From positions 1 to 29,148 of the forward strand of contig BBFS01000061.1 of the NCBI GenBank assembly GCA_001313365.1: a stretch of 29,148 bases of DNA, written 5' to 3'. This DNA is from Paenarthrobacter nitroguajacolicus JCM 14115 (GTDB lineage Bacteria > Actinomycetota > Actinomycetes > Actinomycetales > Micrococcaceae). Both the position numbers and the translations under genes were made by a program. Of this stretch, positions 16,747-25,031 are shown piece by piece. Under the pieces are notes generated by a model that saw only the letters and a list, made by a program, of their open reading frames with translations, did no database searches and was not told where the DNA came from. The first letter of the stretch is position 1. Every line of letters begins with the position of its first letter.

Positions 16747-17999
16747 GGTCGGAGGGCCTCCTCGCGGCCGGAAGCCGCATCGATCTGTGCGGCATCCATG
16801 TTCAGGAGTCCGCCAAGGATTTCTTGCGTGTTTTCGCCCAGGTCCGGGCCCAGGTTCCGAATGGGCAGGGACTGGTCCCCGATCACCGGAACAATGCCCG
16901 GGAATCCGACGCCGGGGAGGACTTCCTCGCCTGTGGAAACGTCGAATTTCTGGATCATGTTGCGCGCGGCGTACTGGGTGTCTGTGCTGATATCGGCCGC
17001 GGTGTAAATGGGGGGGCCGGCGGGGACACCGGCGGCTTCGAGGGCTGCCAGGGCGTCAGCTCCTGAAAGGGTCGCTGCCCACTCGCCGATTGCCTGATCC
17101 AGTTCTTCGCGTTTCGCCCAGCGCCCGGCATTCGTTTGCAGGGAAGGGTCCTCTGCGAGGTCCGGGCGGCCGATTGTCTGCATGTAGCGCTGGTAAATCG
17201 AGTCACCGTTGCCGGCAACCACGATGCTCGCACCGTCCTTGCACACGTACGCGTTGGAAGGTGCGATACCTTCCATCCGGCCACCAACACGCTGCCGGTC
17301 TACGCCGTAGGCCTGATAGTCCGGGATCAGCGATTCCATCATGGAAAACATGGCCTCATTCAGCGCGACGTCGATGATGCGCTCGGTGAGCGGAACCGCG
17401 CCGGCCGAGTCCCGTCGTCGTGCTTCACGCTGGTACAGGCTCATCATGGAGCCGAAGGCGGCGTACAGGCCCGCGATCGAGTCCCCGATGGAGACGCCCA
17501 CACGCACCGGTGCGCGGTCCGGGTCGCCCACCAGGTTGCGGAACCCGCCATAAGCTTCGGCGACGGCGGCGAAACCTGGCCGCTCGGACAGTGGCCCGGT
17601 CTGCCCGAAGGCAGAAATGCGGGTGACGATCAGGTCCGGATTGGCTTCATTGAGGACCTCCGGGCCCAAGCCCCACTTTTCCAAAGTGCCGGGGGGGCGG
17701 AAGTTCTCCAGCAGGATGTCGCACTTGGCCACCAGTTCCAGCACAGCCTGCTTGCCTGCCTCTGTGCGCAGATCCAGGACCACGGACTTTTTGTTGCGGT
17801 TCAGCGTGCGGTAGAGCATGGACGTGTTGCCTTTGTGGAGGCGCCAGTTGCGCAGTTCGTCGCCGGTACCGGGCCGCTCCACTTTGATGACCTCAGCTCC
17901 GAAGTCGGCCAGCAGCCTGCCGGCCGTGGGCGCGGCGATGTAGTTACCGAGTTCCAGGACCCGGACGCCGTCCAGAGGGGCGATTGTTTGGTGTGTCAT
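16743..17999 (-). CDS. CaiB/BaiF family CoA-transferase
   Basis: A complete 418-residue class III CoA-transferase that moves CoA between carboxylic acids through an acyl-aspartyl enzyme intermediate. N-terminal landmarks are PLDGVRVLELGNYIAAPTAGRLLADFGAEVIKVE, RNKKSVVLDLRT and ISAFGQTGP. The probable catalytic Asp is residue 173 in VGVSIGDSIAGLYAAFG. The frame is open throughout even though seven-base runs at 17691 and 17010 each add one proline (FRPPGT, AGPPIY where the family has one). AAAGAAG precedes ATG 17999. It overlaps the lyase gene by four bases and sits 43 bases after the transporter gene. The acid that it activates is not evident from sequence. Confidence 0.93.
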   Translation of the reverse strand: MTHQTIAPLDGVRVLELGNYIAAPTAGRLLADFGAEVIKVERPGTGDELRNWRLHKGNTSMLYRTLNRNKKSVVLDLRTEAGKQAVLELVAKCDILLENFRPPGTLEKWGLGPEVLNEANPDLIVTRISAFGQTGPLSERPGFAAVAEAYGGFRNLVGDPDRAPVRVGVSIGDSIAGLYAAFGSMMSLYQREARRRDSAGAVPLTERIIDVALNEAMFSMMESLIPDYQAYGVDRQRVGGRMEGIAPSNAYVCKDGASIVVAGNGDSIYQRYMQTIGRPDLAEDPSLQTNAGRWAKREELDQAIGEWAATLSGADALAALEAAGVPAGPPIYTAADISTDTQYAARNMIQKFDVSTGEEVLPGVGFPGIVPVIGDQSLPIRNLGPDLGENTQEILGGLLNMDAAQIDAASGREEALRP

Positions 18000-18042
18000 G
18001 GTCTTCTTTCGTGCGTGGTGGGTAGGCGGTAAGCGGGGCCGG

Positions 18043-19492
18043 TCAGAACAGCAGGCTCATGGGCAGGATCAGGAGGATCGCCACCACGGAGGCTACGGAC
18101 ACTCCCACCGTGACCGATTTGAGTGCACCCCCCCTCACACTCTGGCCCAAAAGTGACTGCAGGAGCCAGAACGTGTTGCTGGTGACGTGAACCATGAAGA
18201 GCGATCCCGCACCTGCCGCCAGGGCCAGCAGTACAGGATCAAGTCCAATGGCTGGAGCGATGGGCGCAAGCAGACCGGCCGCCGTGATGGCAGACAAAGT
18301 AACGGACCCGACGGCGATGTGCAGCACTGCAGCGATTGCCCAGACCACCAGCAGCGGGGGCCACCGTGCTCGCGGAGAAGAATCCGCCCAGAATGTCACC
18401 CAGACCAGCAGCCGCGACCGTTGCGGCCAGCGATCCGCCCACACCGGTGAGGATCAGGATCTGACCGCTTTCCTTGAAACCGACCGCGATGGCCTCCTCA
18501 ACTTTTTTCTGTCCTATGGCCGCGCGGGTCACCAAGCAGGTGCCGATAAGGCCGATCAGCAGGGCAATCACGGGCTCACCGAGGAGCTGCAGCCAAGGGA
18601 GCTGAATCTCGAAGATCTCCAGGATGGCCCCCCCGGCACCAATGAGGAGCAGGGACGTCAGCAGCGGCGCGAACAGCAGGAGCAGCGGGGCTTCTTTGCG
18701 CTCGCGTTCGACGACGGCGACACTTCCGCCGGCAGGCTGGGCGCTTGATGCCGTTGCGCCACGTTCGTTGTTGGTGGTCGGCACCGATGCCAGGCCATTG
18801 TCCGCGGGTTCTTCGCCTTCGCTGTCCTCCTCAGCCACGAACGTGTGGTCCTCGTCCTTGGCCTCATTCCAGAATCCGCGACGGAACAGGAACGTCATGA
18901 TGGCAATCGAGATGATGATCGTGGGGGGGATCACAAGGAGCAAGCCGAAGAGCAGCATCTTGCCGAGCGGCACATTCAGGAGGCCGGCCAGCGCGAGAGA
19001 GGCGACGCCGGGAACGGTGAAAACGATGCCGCATTCCAGCGCAATAGCCATGGCCGTAGCCATTCGTGCCGTGCCGAGCTTGCCGATTTTCGGTGCCAAC
19101 TTGCGGGCAAGCGGAGCCGAAATGACCAGCAACACGTCGAGGAAAATCGACTGCAGAACCGTTCCGATGGCCAGGCCCATGGTGTAGGGGAGGCGCTTGG
19201 GGCCGAATGTTTTGAGGAGGTGTTCCACGAGCCTGCGGATCGCGCCGCTCTGATTGAGGATGGAGCCCATCAGGACGCCGAAAGCGATGAGCAGGCCGAC
19301 GTCCACCATAATTTCGCCGAAACCGCCGGTGATGGTTTTGACGGTTTCCTCAACGCCGAGGCCCACAGCCAGGCCAAGGTAAACGGACGCGAGGATCAGG
19401 GAAATCACCGGGTTGACCCGGAAGCGGACGATCAACAGGACAGCGGCCAGGACTGCCACAGCTGTGTTGATCAGAACAGCAATGTCTGACAT
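18043..19492 (-). CDS. GntP-family organic acid transporter, frame broken near the C-terminus
   Basis: A multi-span symporter of the gluconate/GntP family. ATG 19492 begins MSDIAVLINTAVAVLAAVLLIV. Further helices include VNPVISLILASVYLGLAVG, DVGLLIAFGVLMGSILNQSGA, GLAIGTVLQSIFLDVLLVISAP and, late, AIAAVLHIAVGSVTLSAITAAGLLAPI and GSLFMVHVTSNTFWLLQ, the family's conserved end. About 480 residues. Between the two halves lies an unusual charged cytoplasmic loop of about 60 residues (near 18690-18870). The frame breaks near 18355 (GGGGG). As first gene of the operon it probably imports the acid handled by the CoA-transferase and lyase. No convincing ribosome site is visible because a C-run adjoins the start. 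Confidence 0.85.
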
Positions 19493-19579
19493 GGGGGGGA
19501 AATCCGATCGTTGGGCCTTCCACTTTGAAGGCTGAATCTGATGCGGGCATCGTGAGGCAGGCCACATCTCTAATCCCAT

Positions 19580-19601
19580 ATTATGAGTTTGAACTCATAA
19601 T
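19580..19601. promoter_or_regulatory. Inverted repeat, candidate operator of the CoA-transferase operon
   Basis: ATTATGAGTT and AACTCATAAT form 10-bp perfect arms around TG. The site lies 88 bases before the transporter start and 32 bases before the acetyltransferase start, between divergent genes. Shape and length suit a GntR-type or similar dimeric regulator (inference). No such regulator gene adjoins it in this window. Confidence 0.6.
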
Positions 19602-19632
19602 GCAAGCCTTTTCGGAAACTAGACTCAAGGAC

Positions 19633-20154
19633 ATGACCTTCGTGATCCGGCCCGCCCGCCCCGTCGACGCACCTGGCATCCTCGCTGCGGATCTGGATGC
19701 CGGGCGCACGGCACCCGCCGACGCCGCGCGATTCGCCGCGAGTATCAGTGCCGCGGTCGCGGACCCCCCCACACGTCTCGTCGTCGTCGCCGAAGCGCAA
19801 GGCGACGCGAATGCGGGAGGAGGGATCGGCGTCGTGGGTTGGGCCAAAACCCACCACTGGGACTATGACGACGGCCCTGCGTTGGCCGGTCACTACTTGG
19901 GCGGTGTAACCGTGCGGCCGGATTTTCGGCGCCTTGGAGTAGCCGCGGAACTGACGGGCGCCTGTATGGCGTGGATTTGGGAGCGGGCTGAGCGCGCTTG
20001 GTTTGTGGTCAACGCGCAAAACGCGGCGTCGCTTGCTTTGCACCGGAAGTGGGGGGGATTTCTTGAGGTAGCCCGGGGGGGACCTGGATTTCACACGGTA
20101 ACGTTCGACGGCGGCGAAGGGGTCCTGCTGCAGGCGGCGCGGCCGCTGTCCTGA
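19633..20154 (+). CDS. GNAT family N-acetyltransferase
   Basis: A 173-residue acetyl-CoA-dependent acyltransferase beginning MTFVIRPARPVDAPGILAADLDAG. The acetyl-CoA loop is VRPDFRRLGVAAELTGACM near residue 97, and the terminal NAQNAASLALHRKWGF motif marks the last helix and strand of the fold. The acceptor is unknown. The seven-base runs at 19764, 20051 and 20075 add residues (DPPT, KWGGF, GGPGF) without breaking the frame. ATG 19600 in the same frame would add 11 residues but lies inside the operator repeat, so 19633 is preferred. It reads away from the CoA-transferase operon. Confidence 0.88.
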   Translation: MTFVIRPARPVDAPGILAADLDAGRTAPADAARFAASISAAVADPPTRLVVVAEAQGDANAGGGIGVVGWAKTHHWDYDDGPALAGHYLGGVTVRPDFRRLGVAAELTGACMAWIWERAERAWFVVNAQNAASLALHRKWGGFLEVARGGPGFHTVTFDGGEGVLLQAARPLS

Positions 20155-20256
20155 CCCTCGGGGACGCCTTCAGCCTTAGCATGGTCCTCAGATGCGCCGA
20201 CCGGGGGAGTGTGTGATGGGGGCCGTTGGAATCAATTCAAGCGAGCACGAGGCAGA

Positions 20257-21301
20257 GTGGGCCAGTCGGAAAGGGGGTTGCCCTCGAAGACCCACCGGAA
20301 GCGGTCTACGCGGCAACGAAAACTCGAGTTGGCGATTTTGCTGGTGCTGATCGTCGCACTGGCACTTTCGGCAACGCCATGGCCTTCGGCCATGCTGATC
20401 CGAAGTGTTTTTGAGCGCGGGGGCGCAGGCAACCATCGACGAAATGACGCCGTACGTTCCGGATACACCACTCCAAACCCAACCTGGTGTCGTGTACAAG
20501 CCAGGTTCCACCTTCGATGTCTTCAGTCCTGCAGGCACTACTGCGCCACTTCCTACCGTGGTGTGGATTCATGGCGGTGCTTGGATTTCCGGGGCACAGC
20601 GAGATGTGAATCCCTATCTCCAGATCATTGCGGCCGAGGCTACACCACCATTGGCATGAGTTATCCAATTGCCCCCCCGAGGCCACCTATCCCACGGCTG
20701 TGGGCGACATCAATGAAGCCCTTGCCTATATCAAGGCCCATGCCGCCGAGCTGAACGTGGACACCAGCCGCATCGTCCTGGCTGGCGACTCTGCCGGTGC
20801 GCAGCTTGCCAGCCAGATGACCACGCTCACCGTTAATCCGGAGTACGCCAACCTGATGGGAATCCAGCCTGCCCTACAGAAGTCGGAGCTGGCGGCCACC
20901 ATCCTGCATTGCGGTGTCTATGACCTTCGGGCCATGGCGGACCTCAGCGGAATCGTCGCCTGGGGGGGTTTCAAGACGTCCTTGTGGGCATACACGGGCA
21001 CGAAGGATTGGTCCGCTACGTACGCTGGCGCAACCATGTCAACTATCGATTTCGTGACCGACGACTTCCCGCCGACGTTCATCAGCGGCGGCAACGGCGA
21101 CGGGCTCACCTGGCTTCAGTCCGTTCCCTACAGCAACCGGCTGAAGGACGCGGGAGTCCCGGTGACCGAGCTCTTCTGGCCGGCTACCCACGAGCCTGAA
21201 CTGCCGCACGAGTACCAGTTCCACCTGAACTTCGACGAGGCGCGCGAGGCGCGGGACAAGACATTCGACTTCCTCTCCACGCACGCCCCCCCGAGCAGTA
21301 A
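20257..21301 (+). CDS. Membrane-anchored alpha/beta hydrolase (HSL/esterase type), frame broken
   Basis: An esterase-like hydrolase of the hormone-sensitive-lipase group. The basic N-terminus and one helix (LELAILLVLIVALALSAT) anchor it in the membrane with the domain outside (inference). Oxyanion motif VVWIHGGAW lies near 20565, the nucleophile Ser in VLAGDSAGAQLA near 20785, and the likely catalytic His in WPATHEPELPHEYQFH near 21190. GTG 20257 gives MGQSERGLPSKTHRK and is the best of several weak starts. Frames must be joined near 20420, 20640 and 20672. Reading the C-run at 21285 as five gives a natural stop, TAA 21299. About 345 residues; substrate unknown. Confidence 0.8.
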
Positions 21302-21360
21302 CTGCCGGGAGGAAGTCAGGGTAATTCAAAGTATCTCCATGATGGAACTATTATTGCTGT

Positions 21361-22282
21361 ATGACTTCCTCCCCTGAGGCCCTTCCCGCCGCGCGCCAGT
21401 CCGTTCTCTTCTGGGCTTCGGCCGTATGCGCCGGGGGGTTTTGGTCCTTGTTCCGGCGTGGATGCTGATCGGCAATCCTGCGGTGCTGCGTGGTCATCCG
21501 CTCCTGCCTGCACTGTTGGTGACGGCCGCCGTCGTCGGAGCTCTTTGGGGGGGTGTCCTGCTGTGGCGCCGCCGCCGCGACGCGCTCCGTAAGCGTTCGG
21601 TTGTGAGGGCGGTTGGAGCGTGGCTTGGCCGCGTCGGCGTTCTGGGCCTCGTGGCCATGCTGGTGTGGCTGAATCCCTTCGCATACCAAGCCGGCGTTGG
21701 GGCTGAAGCCGGATCGCGAGCTCCATGACGGAGTCGCCGACGGCCATCACCATGGCTCCGGACGGGGCGTCTGCCACCGAGGGGCTGATCTTCTATCCGG
21801 GTGCCCGCGTTGAAGCGCGCGCGTATGCGGACATCCTTAAGCCGGCAGTGGATGCCGGGGGGGCCCTCGTGGTGATCCTCAAGACGCCTCTGAACCTTAG
21901 CCTGCTGGACGGAAATCAGGCCCGCGGGGTCATGACTGACCACCCTGAAATCTCCTCGTGGACTGTTGGAGGTCATTCGCTCGGCGGAGTCAGCGCGAGC
22001 ACCTTCGCGTTGGGCAATCCGGACGTGAACGGTTTGCTCCTCTACGCCTCCTACCCGTTGGACTCGATGCGCGACCGCGCGGGGGGGCTGCCGGTCCTTT
22101 CCATCTCGGGTTCCGAAGACGGACTGAGTACGCCAGCTAAGATCGACGCTTCCCGCGACTTGCTGCCATTGAATGCCACGTTCGTCGAGATCCAAGGTGG
22201 CAATCACGGAGTCCTTCCTGGCGCGGGTGTAGGGGCGCCAGGGTCTTCCGGGAATACTTCCGAGCACGCTCCTGTTCATTGA
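21361..22282 (+). CDS. Alpha/beta hydrolase with N-terminal membrane helices, frame broken
   Basis: ATG 21361 begins MTSSPEALPAARQSVLFWASAV. Three hydrophobic segments follow (VLVLVPAWMLIG, LLPALLVTAAVVGALWGVLL, LGRVGVLGLVAMLVWLNPF), then a hydrolase domain: LIFYPGARVEARAYADILKP, nucleophile Ser in GGHSLGGVSAST near 21975, Asp region SISGSEDGLSTP near 22110 and His in IQGGNH near 22200. Frame breaks occur near 21430 and 21715. The last 25 residues do not look like the family and may be shifted by an error near 22210. It is a separate family from the hydrolase just upstream, which it follows by 59 bases; the two may be co-transcribed. Confidence 0.75.
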
Positions 22283-22306
22283 TTTAGATGCAAACGCATG
22301 TAAGCT
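22279..22306 (+). promoter_or_regulatory. Possible promoter of the FMN reductase gene
   Basis: TTGATT (22279-22284) and TAAGCT (22301-22306) are 16 bases apart, 27 bases before the start codon. The spacer holds ATGC-AAAC-GCAT, a short inverted repeat. The region is locally AT-rich. Assignment by eye only. Confidence 0.3.
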
Positions 22307-22332
22307 GGATGAACGAGCAACAGGAGAATGCC

Positions 22333-22962
22333 ATGGAAACCCGCCGCATCACCGTACTTTCCGCCGGACTCGGCGTCCCGTCGTCGAGCCGCTTGCTGGC
22401 CGACCAGCTGGCCGCCTCCGCTGAGCGGCAACTGCGCGCGGCAGGTACGACGCGAAGATTGACGTTGTTGAACTGCGCGATCTCGCGGTGGACATCGCCA
22501 ACAACTTCGTCACCGGCTATGCCGCACCGCGCCTCGCGGACGTGATTGCCGGCGTCGAGGATTCCGACGCCATCATCGCGGTCAGCCCAGTATTCAGTGC
22601 GTCCTACAGCGGTCTGTTCAAGTCGTTCATCGACGTCCTGGACCCGAAGTCGTTGGAAGGCAAGGCTGTGGTGCTTGGCGCTACGGGCGGCACCGACCGC
22701 CACCAGATGGTCCTCGACTACGCAATGCGTCCCCTGTTCAGCTACTTGCGCACCAGGATCGCAGCCACCGGCGTCTTCGCAGGGCCCCAGGACTGGGGGG
22801 GAAACACCGACGACGGCGCCTCGCCCCCTCTCGGTGCGCGTAGACCGGGCCGCGGGTGAACTCGTGCAGCTGTTGAGCGGGCCGCAGCCGCGCCGCAAGA
22901 ACGACTCGCTCGAGTCGCTGCCGTTCGAACAGCTGCTTGCCGGGATCTCAGCCGGCAGATAG
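22333..22962 (+). CDS. NADPH-dependent FMN reductase family protein, frame broken
   Basis: A flavodoxin-fold reductase that would supply reduced FMN or reduce quinone-type acceptors. CAGGAGA at 22320 precedes ATG 22333 (METRRITVLSAGLGVPSSSRLLADQLA); the SAGLGVPSSSR loop binds the FMN phosphate. The core VVELRDLAVDIANNFVTGYAAPRLADVIAG, IIAVSPVFSASYSGLFKSFIDVLDP and VLGATGGTDRHQMVLDYAMRPLFSYL is typical. The frame breaks near 22446 (GGTACGACGC region) and at 22795-22827. About 210 residues. Two-component monooxygenase partners are not seen nearby. Confidence 0.87.
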
Positions 22963-23002
22963 GGCGAACTTATTACCCGGTCCGATCGTTGGGGGGGCAA
23001 AC

Positions 23003-23375
23003 ATGAAGTGTCCTGTGGATTCCATTGACCTGGTGATGAGCGAACGAAGCGGCGTGGAGATCGACTACTGCCCGCAGTGCAGGGGTGTGTGGCTGGATCG
23101 TGGGGGAGCTGGACAAGATCATTGATCGCGTCGCGGCGGAAACCATCCCAGCTCCGGCCCGGCCCGCCGCCGCGCCGTCCCAGCCTCCTATCGCGCCGCC
23201 ACCCATCTACAATCCCTTTGAGTCGCGGCCCCCCCAACAGCCGAGGTACGACGATAGGGACAGGCGCGACTACGACCGGAGGGACAACGATCGCCGCGAC
23301 GGCTACGATCGCGACCAGTACGGCCGGAAGCGCAAGAAGAAGGAAGGCTTCCTGGGCGACTTGTTCGACTTCTAG
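23003..23375 (+). CDS. zf-TFIIB zinc-ribbon protein with charged tail, one frame break
   Basis: ATG 23003 begins MKCPVDSIDLVMSERSGVEIDYCPQCRGVWLDRGELDKII. The pattern Cys-Pro...Cys-Pro-x-Cys-Arg-Gly-Val-Trp-Leu-Asp-x-Gly-Glu-Leu is the TFIIB-type zinc ribbon found in small bacterial proteins of unknown role; the first half shows one Cys rather than a pair. GGGGG at 23102 must be four G to join the halves. The middle is Pro/Ala-rich and the tail is made of repeated Asp-Arg-Arg-Asp units (DRDRRDYDRRDNDRRDGYDR) ending in LGDLFDF. About 124 residues; probably flexible and protein- or RNA-binding (inference). Confidence 0.82.
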
Positions 23376-23378
23376 TAT

Positions 23379-23958
23379 TTAGTCGTCCAAGAGCTCGATG
23401 AACTCGCGGGCCTGCTTGATGTTGATGTCTGAGTGGCGCGTCAAAGCAAGAGCCGCGCCCTCAACGTCACCGCTTTTTGCCAGCGTCCGGATTCGTCCGT
23501 AGATCTCGTCGTTGAGCATGTTGCTGCTCACTTCCCGGGTGACATCGCCTTTGCTGACGATCGCCCTGTACCTGTAGGGGGGGAAGCGCTCGGGTTCGTC
23601 GTCGTCATCGGCAAGCAAGTCTTTGGGAATGGCCTCTGGCGTGAACGGCTGGGGGGTGCGCCGCAAGAGCGCCGACGGCGTTGCGCGAGGCCCGTAGGCC
23701 CTCTCCAGTCGCCTGGAGGTAAAGCTTGATCGCCGCCATGCCCTGTCCTTGGGCAATGAGCGAGTAAAGCTGTCGGTGCTGCTCCTGGTTGAGTTTGGCC
23801 GCGGACTCCTGTGCCAGCTCCAGTGGGTCCTTGGGTGCATTCGCCGCTGCGATGCTGGCCTTGCTTTCAGTCGAGCGCTTGGTGAAGGAGCGAATAAGCA
23901 GGAGCACGCCCGCAATGACCGCAATGAGGATCAGGAGCGGGATGAGGATGGAATCCAT
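23379..23958 (-). CDS. Membrane-anchored protein with two L7/L12-C-terminal-like modules, frame broken
   Basis: Minus strand from ATG 23958: MDSILIPLLILIAVIAGVLLLIRSF is one membrane helix, followed by a charged helix and a first module (SLIAQGQGMAAIKLYLQATGE, then GLRASRNAVGAL). An acidic linker (LLADDDDEPERFPYRYRAIVS) leads to a second module (IRTLAKSGDVEGAALALTRH, then SDINIKQAREFIELLDD). Both fit the pattern L..L...G....AI....QAT...L..A...V, which resembles the end of ribosomal L7/L12. A related single-module protein is encoded just upstream (23966-24444). Function unknown. Breaks lie near 23650 (GGGGGG) and 23577 (seven G, adds a Pro). Converges on the zinc-ribbon gene with three bases between stops. 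Confidence 0.75.
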
Positions 23959-23965
23959 GGCGTTG

Positions 23966-24444
23966 TCAGAGCCGATCTACGTAGTTCTTGGCGGTAAGTA
24001 AATCTGAGTGGGTGGCTTGGCGCAGGACTTTGATGGCCTCGATCTTTTTCCCGCTCCGGACCAGGTTCTGTAGCTCGAAGGCGAGTTGCGGGTTCAGCTG
24101 ACCATTGGGAAGTACGGCGGGCTGATGTCCCGTTTGGCCGCCTGGGCGCCCTGTCTGGGCTTGGATGGGGGGGTCCTGGCGTTCTCGGCCTGTTCCCTTT
24201 GGCTGGCCACGTTCTGGCTCGGCTTGGTAGTGGCTTCGATTCGAGCGCGGAGGGCCAGCGCTTCCTGCACTTGGGACGCTTGGTGCGCAGCGGAACGTGC
24301 CGCTAGTTCCCGCTGATACTTCTCGGCGTCCGAGAGGCCTGTGTCGCGTGGTTTGAAGGCCGCGGTGAGTGCCCACAGCAGGCCCACCAGGACAAGAAGC
24401 GGAAGGACAATCGTCAGTACGTCACCAATGTTCATCCCCCCCAT
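23966..24444 (-). CDS. Membrane-anchored protein with one L7/L12-like module, frame broken
   Basis: Reads M-GGMNIGDVLTIVLPLLVLVGLLWALT (one helix), then a long Gln/Ala/Arg-rich region likely to be coiled coil (AEKYQRELAARSAAHQASQV, QEALALRARIEATTKPSQNVASQREQAEN), a Pro/Gly linker and a C-terminal module FELQNLVRSGKKIEAIKVLRQ and ATHSDLLTAKNYVDRL. The module matches both modules of the downstream protein. The start may be ATG 24444 or ATG 24435, because the seven-G run between them is unreliable. The frame breaks near 24160 (seven G). Seven bases separate it from the next gene, so both are co-transcribed. The region in front is the DnaA-box cluster, shared with dnaB on the other strand. Confidence 0.72.
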
Positions 24445-24469
24445 GCTTAGAGCTTATGCCAGAAGTTGG

Positions 24470-24911
24470 TTATCCACAGCACATTCCACTTCCGGCATAG
24501 GCTTCTGAGAGAGATGTGTCAAATTAAGGCCCCCCCATCTGTAAGATGCATCACAATTTCGGCATGTTTAGCATGATTTTCCGCGTACGGATGACCCAGC
24601 GGGATGCGGCCTCTGTGGATTAGTTCCGCCCAAATCTTTCTTGGGTCCACAGCTTGTGAAGAGTGTTTCCGCAGGTCAGAGGCTATTTTCCCGTAAAAGA
24701 ATTTCTCTATCCACAGGGTAACGCACAGTCTGTGCACAACGTGGAGCTTGTATTCCACAGGTTTTCCACAGGGGGGGTATCCGGCGCCTGCTGTAACGTG
24801 TCTGAAGTGTCCATTTTGGGCATGAATATCCCGCGCTGGGTTTCCCGGACTCCCATAAAGTCACTGCTTGTGACGGGTCCACGGAACCGACTGTGGATAA
24901 CTTGTGGATAT
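24470..24911. promoter_or_regulatory. Cluster of DnaA-box-like 9-mers before dnaB
   Basis: This gene-free stretch (24445-25031) holds perfect TTATCCACA boxes at 24470-24478 (+) and 24892-24900 (-). One-mismatch boxes lie at 24614-24622 (-), 24707-24715 (+), 24762-24770 (+) and 24903-24911 (-). Looser ones are at 24643-24651, 24731-24739 and 24751-24759. Two boxes stand two bases apart at 24892-24911, in the same orientation. The stretch is less GC-rich than its surroundings. Actinobacterial oriC normally lies between dnaA and dnaN, which are not here. A DnaA-controlled dnaB promoter, a titration site or a secondary binding region are the readings I consider. Confidence 0.7.
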
Positions 24912-25031
24912 GGCTATTCTGTCGGACCTGCCTGACATCGTGGGATGCACCAGGCGGACCTTATAGCCACACTGCGCTTTACGGGCCGCCAGGAAGTACA
25001 ACCTGCAGCGGTACACAAATGGAGGACGGCT

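Noticed and set aside
24519..24758. Minus-strand open frame within the dnaB upstream region
   Set aside because: No ribosome site, no recognisable domain and it runs through the DnaA boxes; taken as chance.
24445..25031. Chromosomal origin oriC
   Set aside because: dnaA, dnaN, rpmH and parAB are absent and the region is flanked by dnaB; DnaA boxes alone do not make it the origin.
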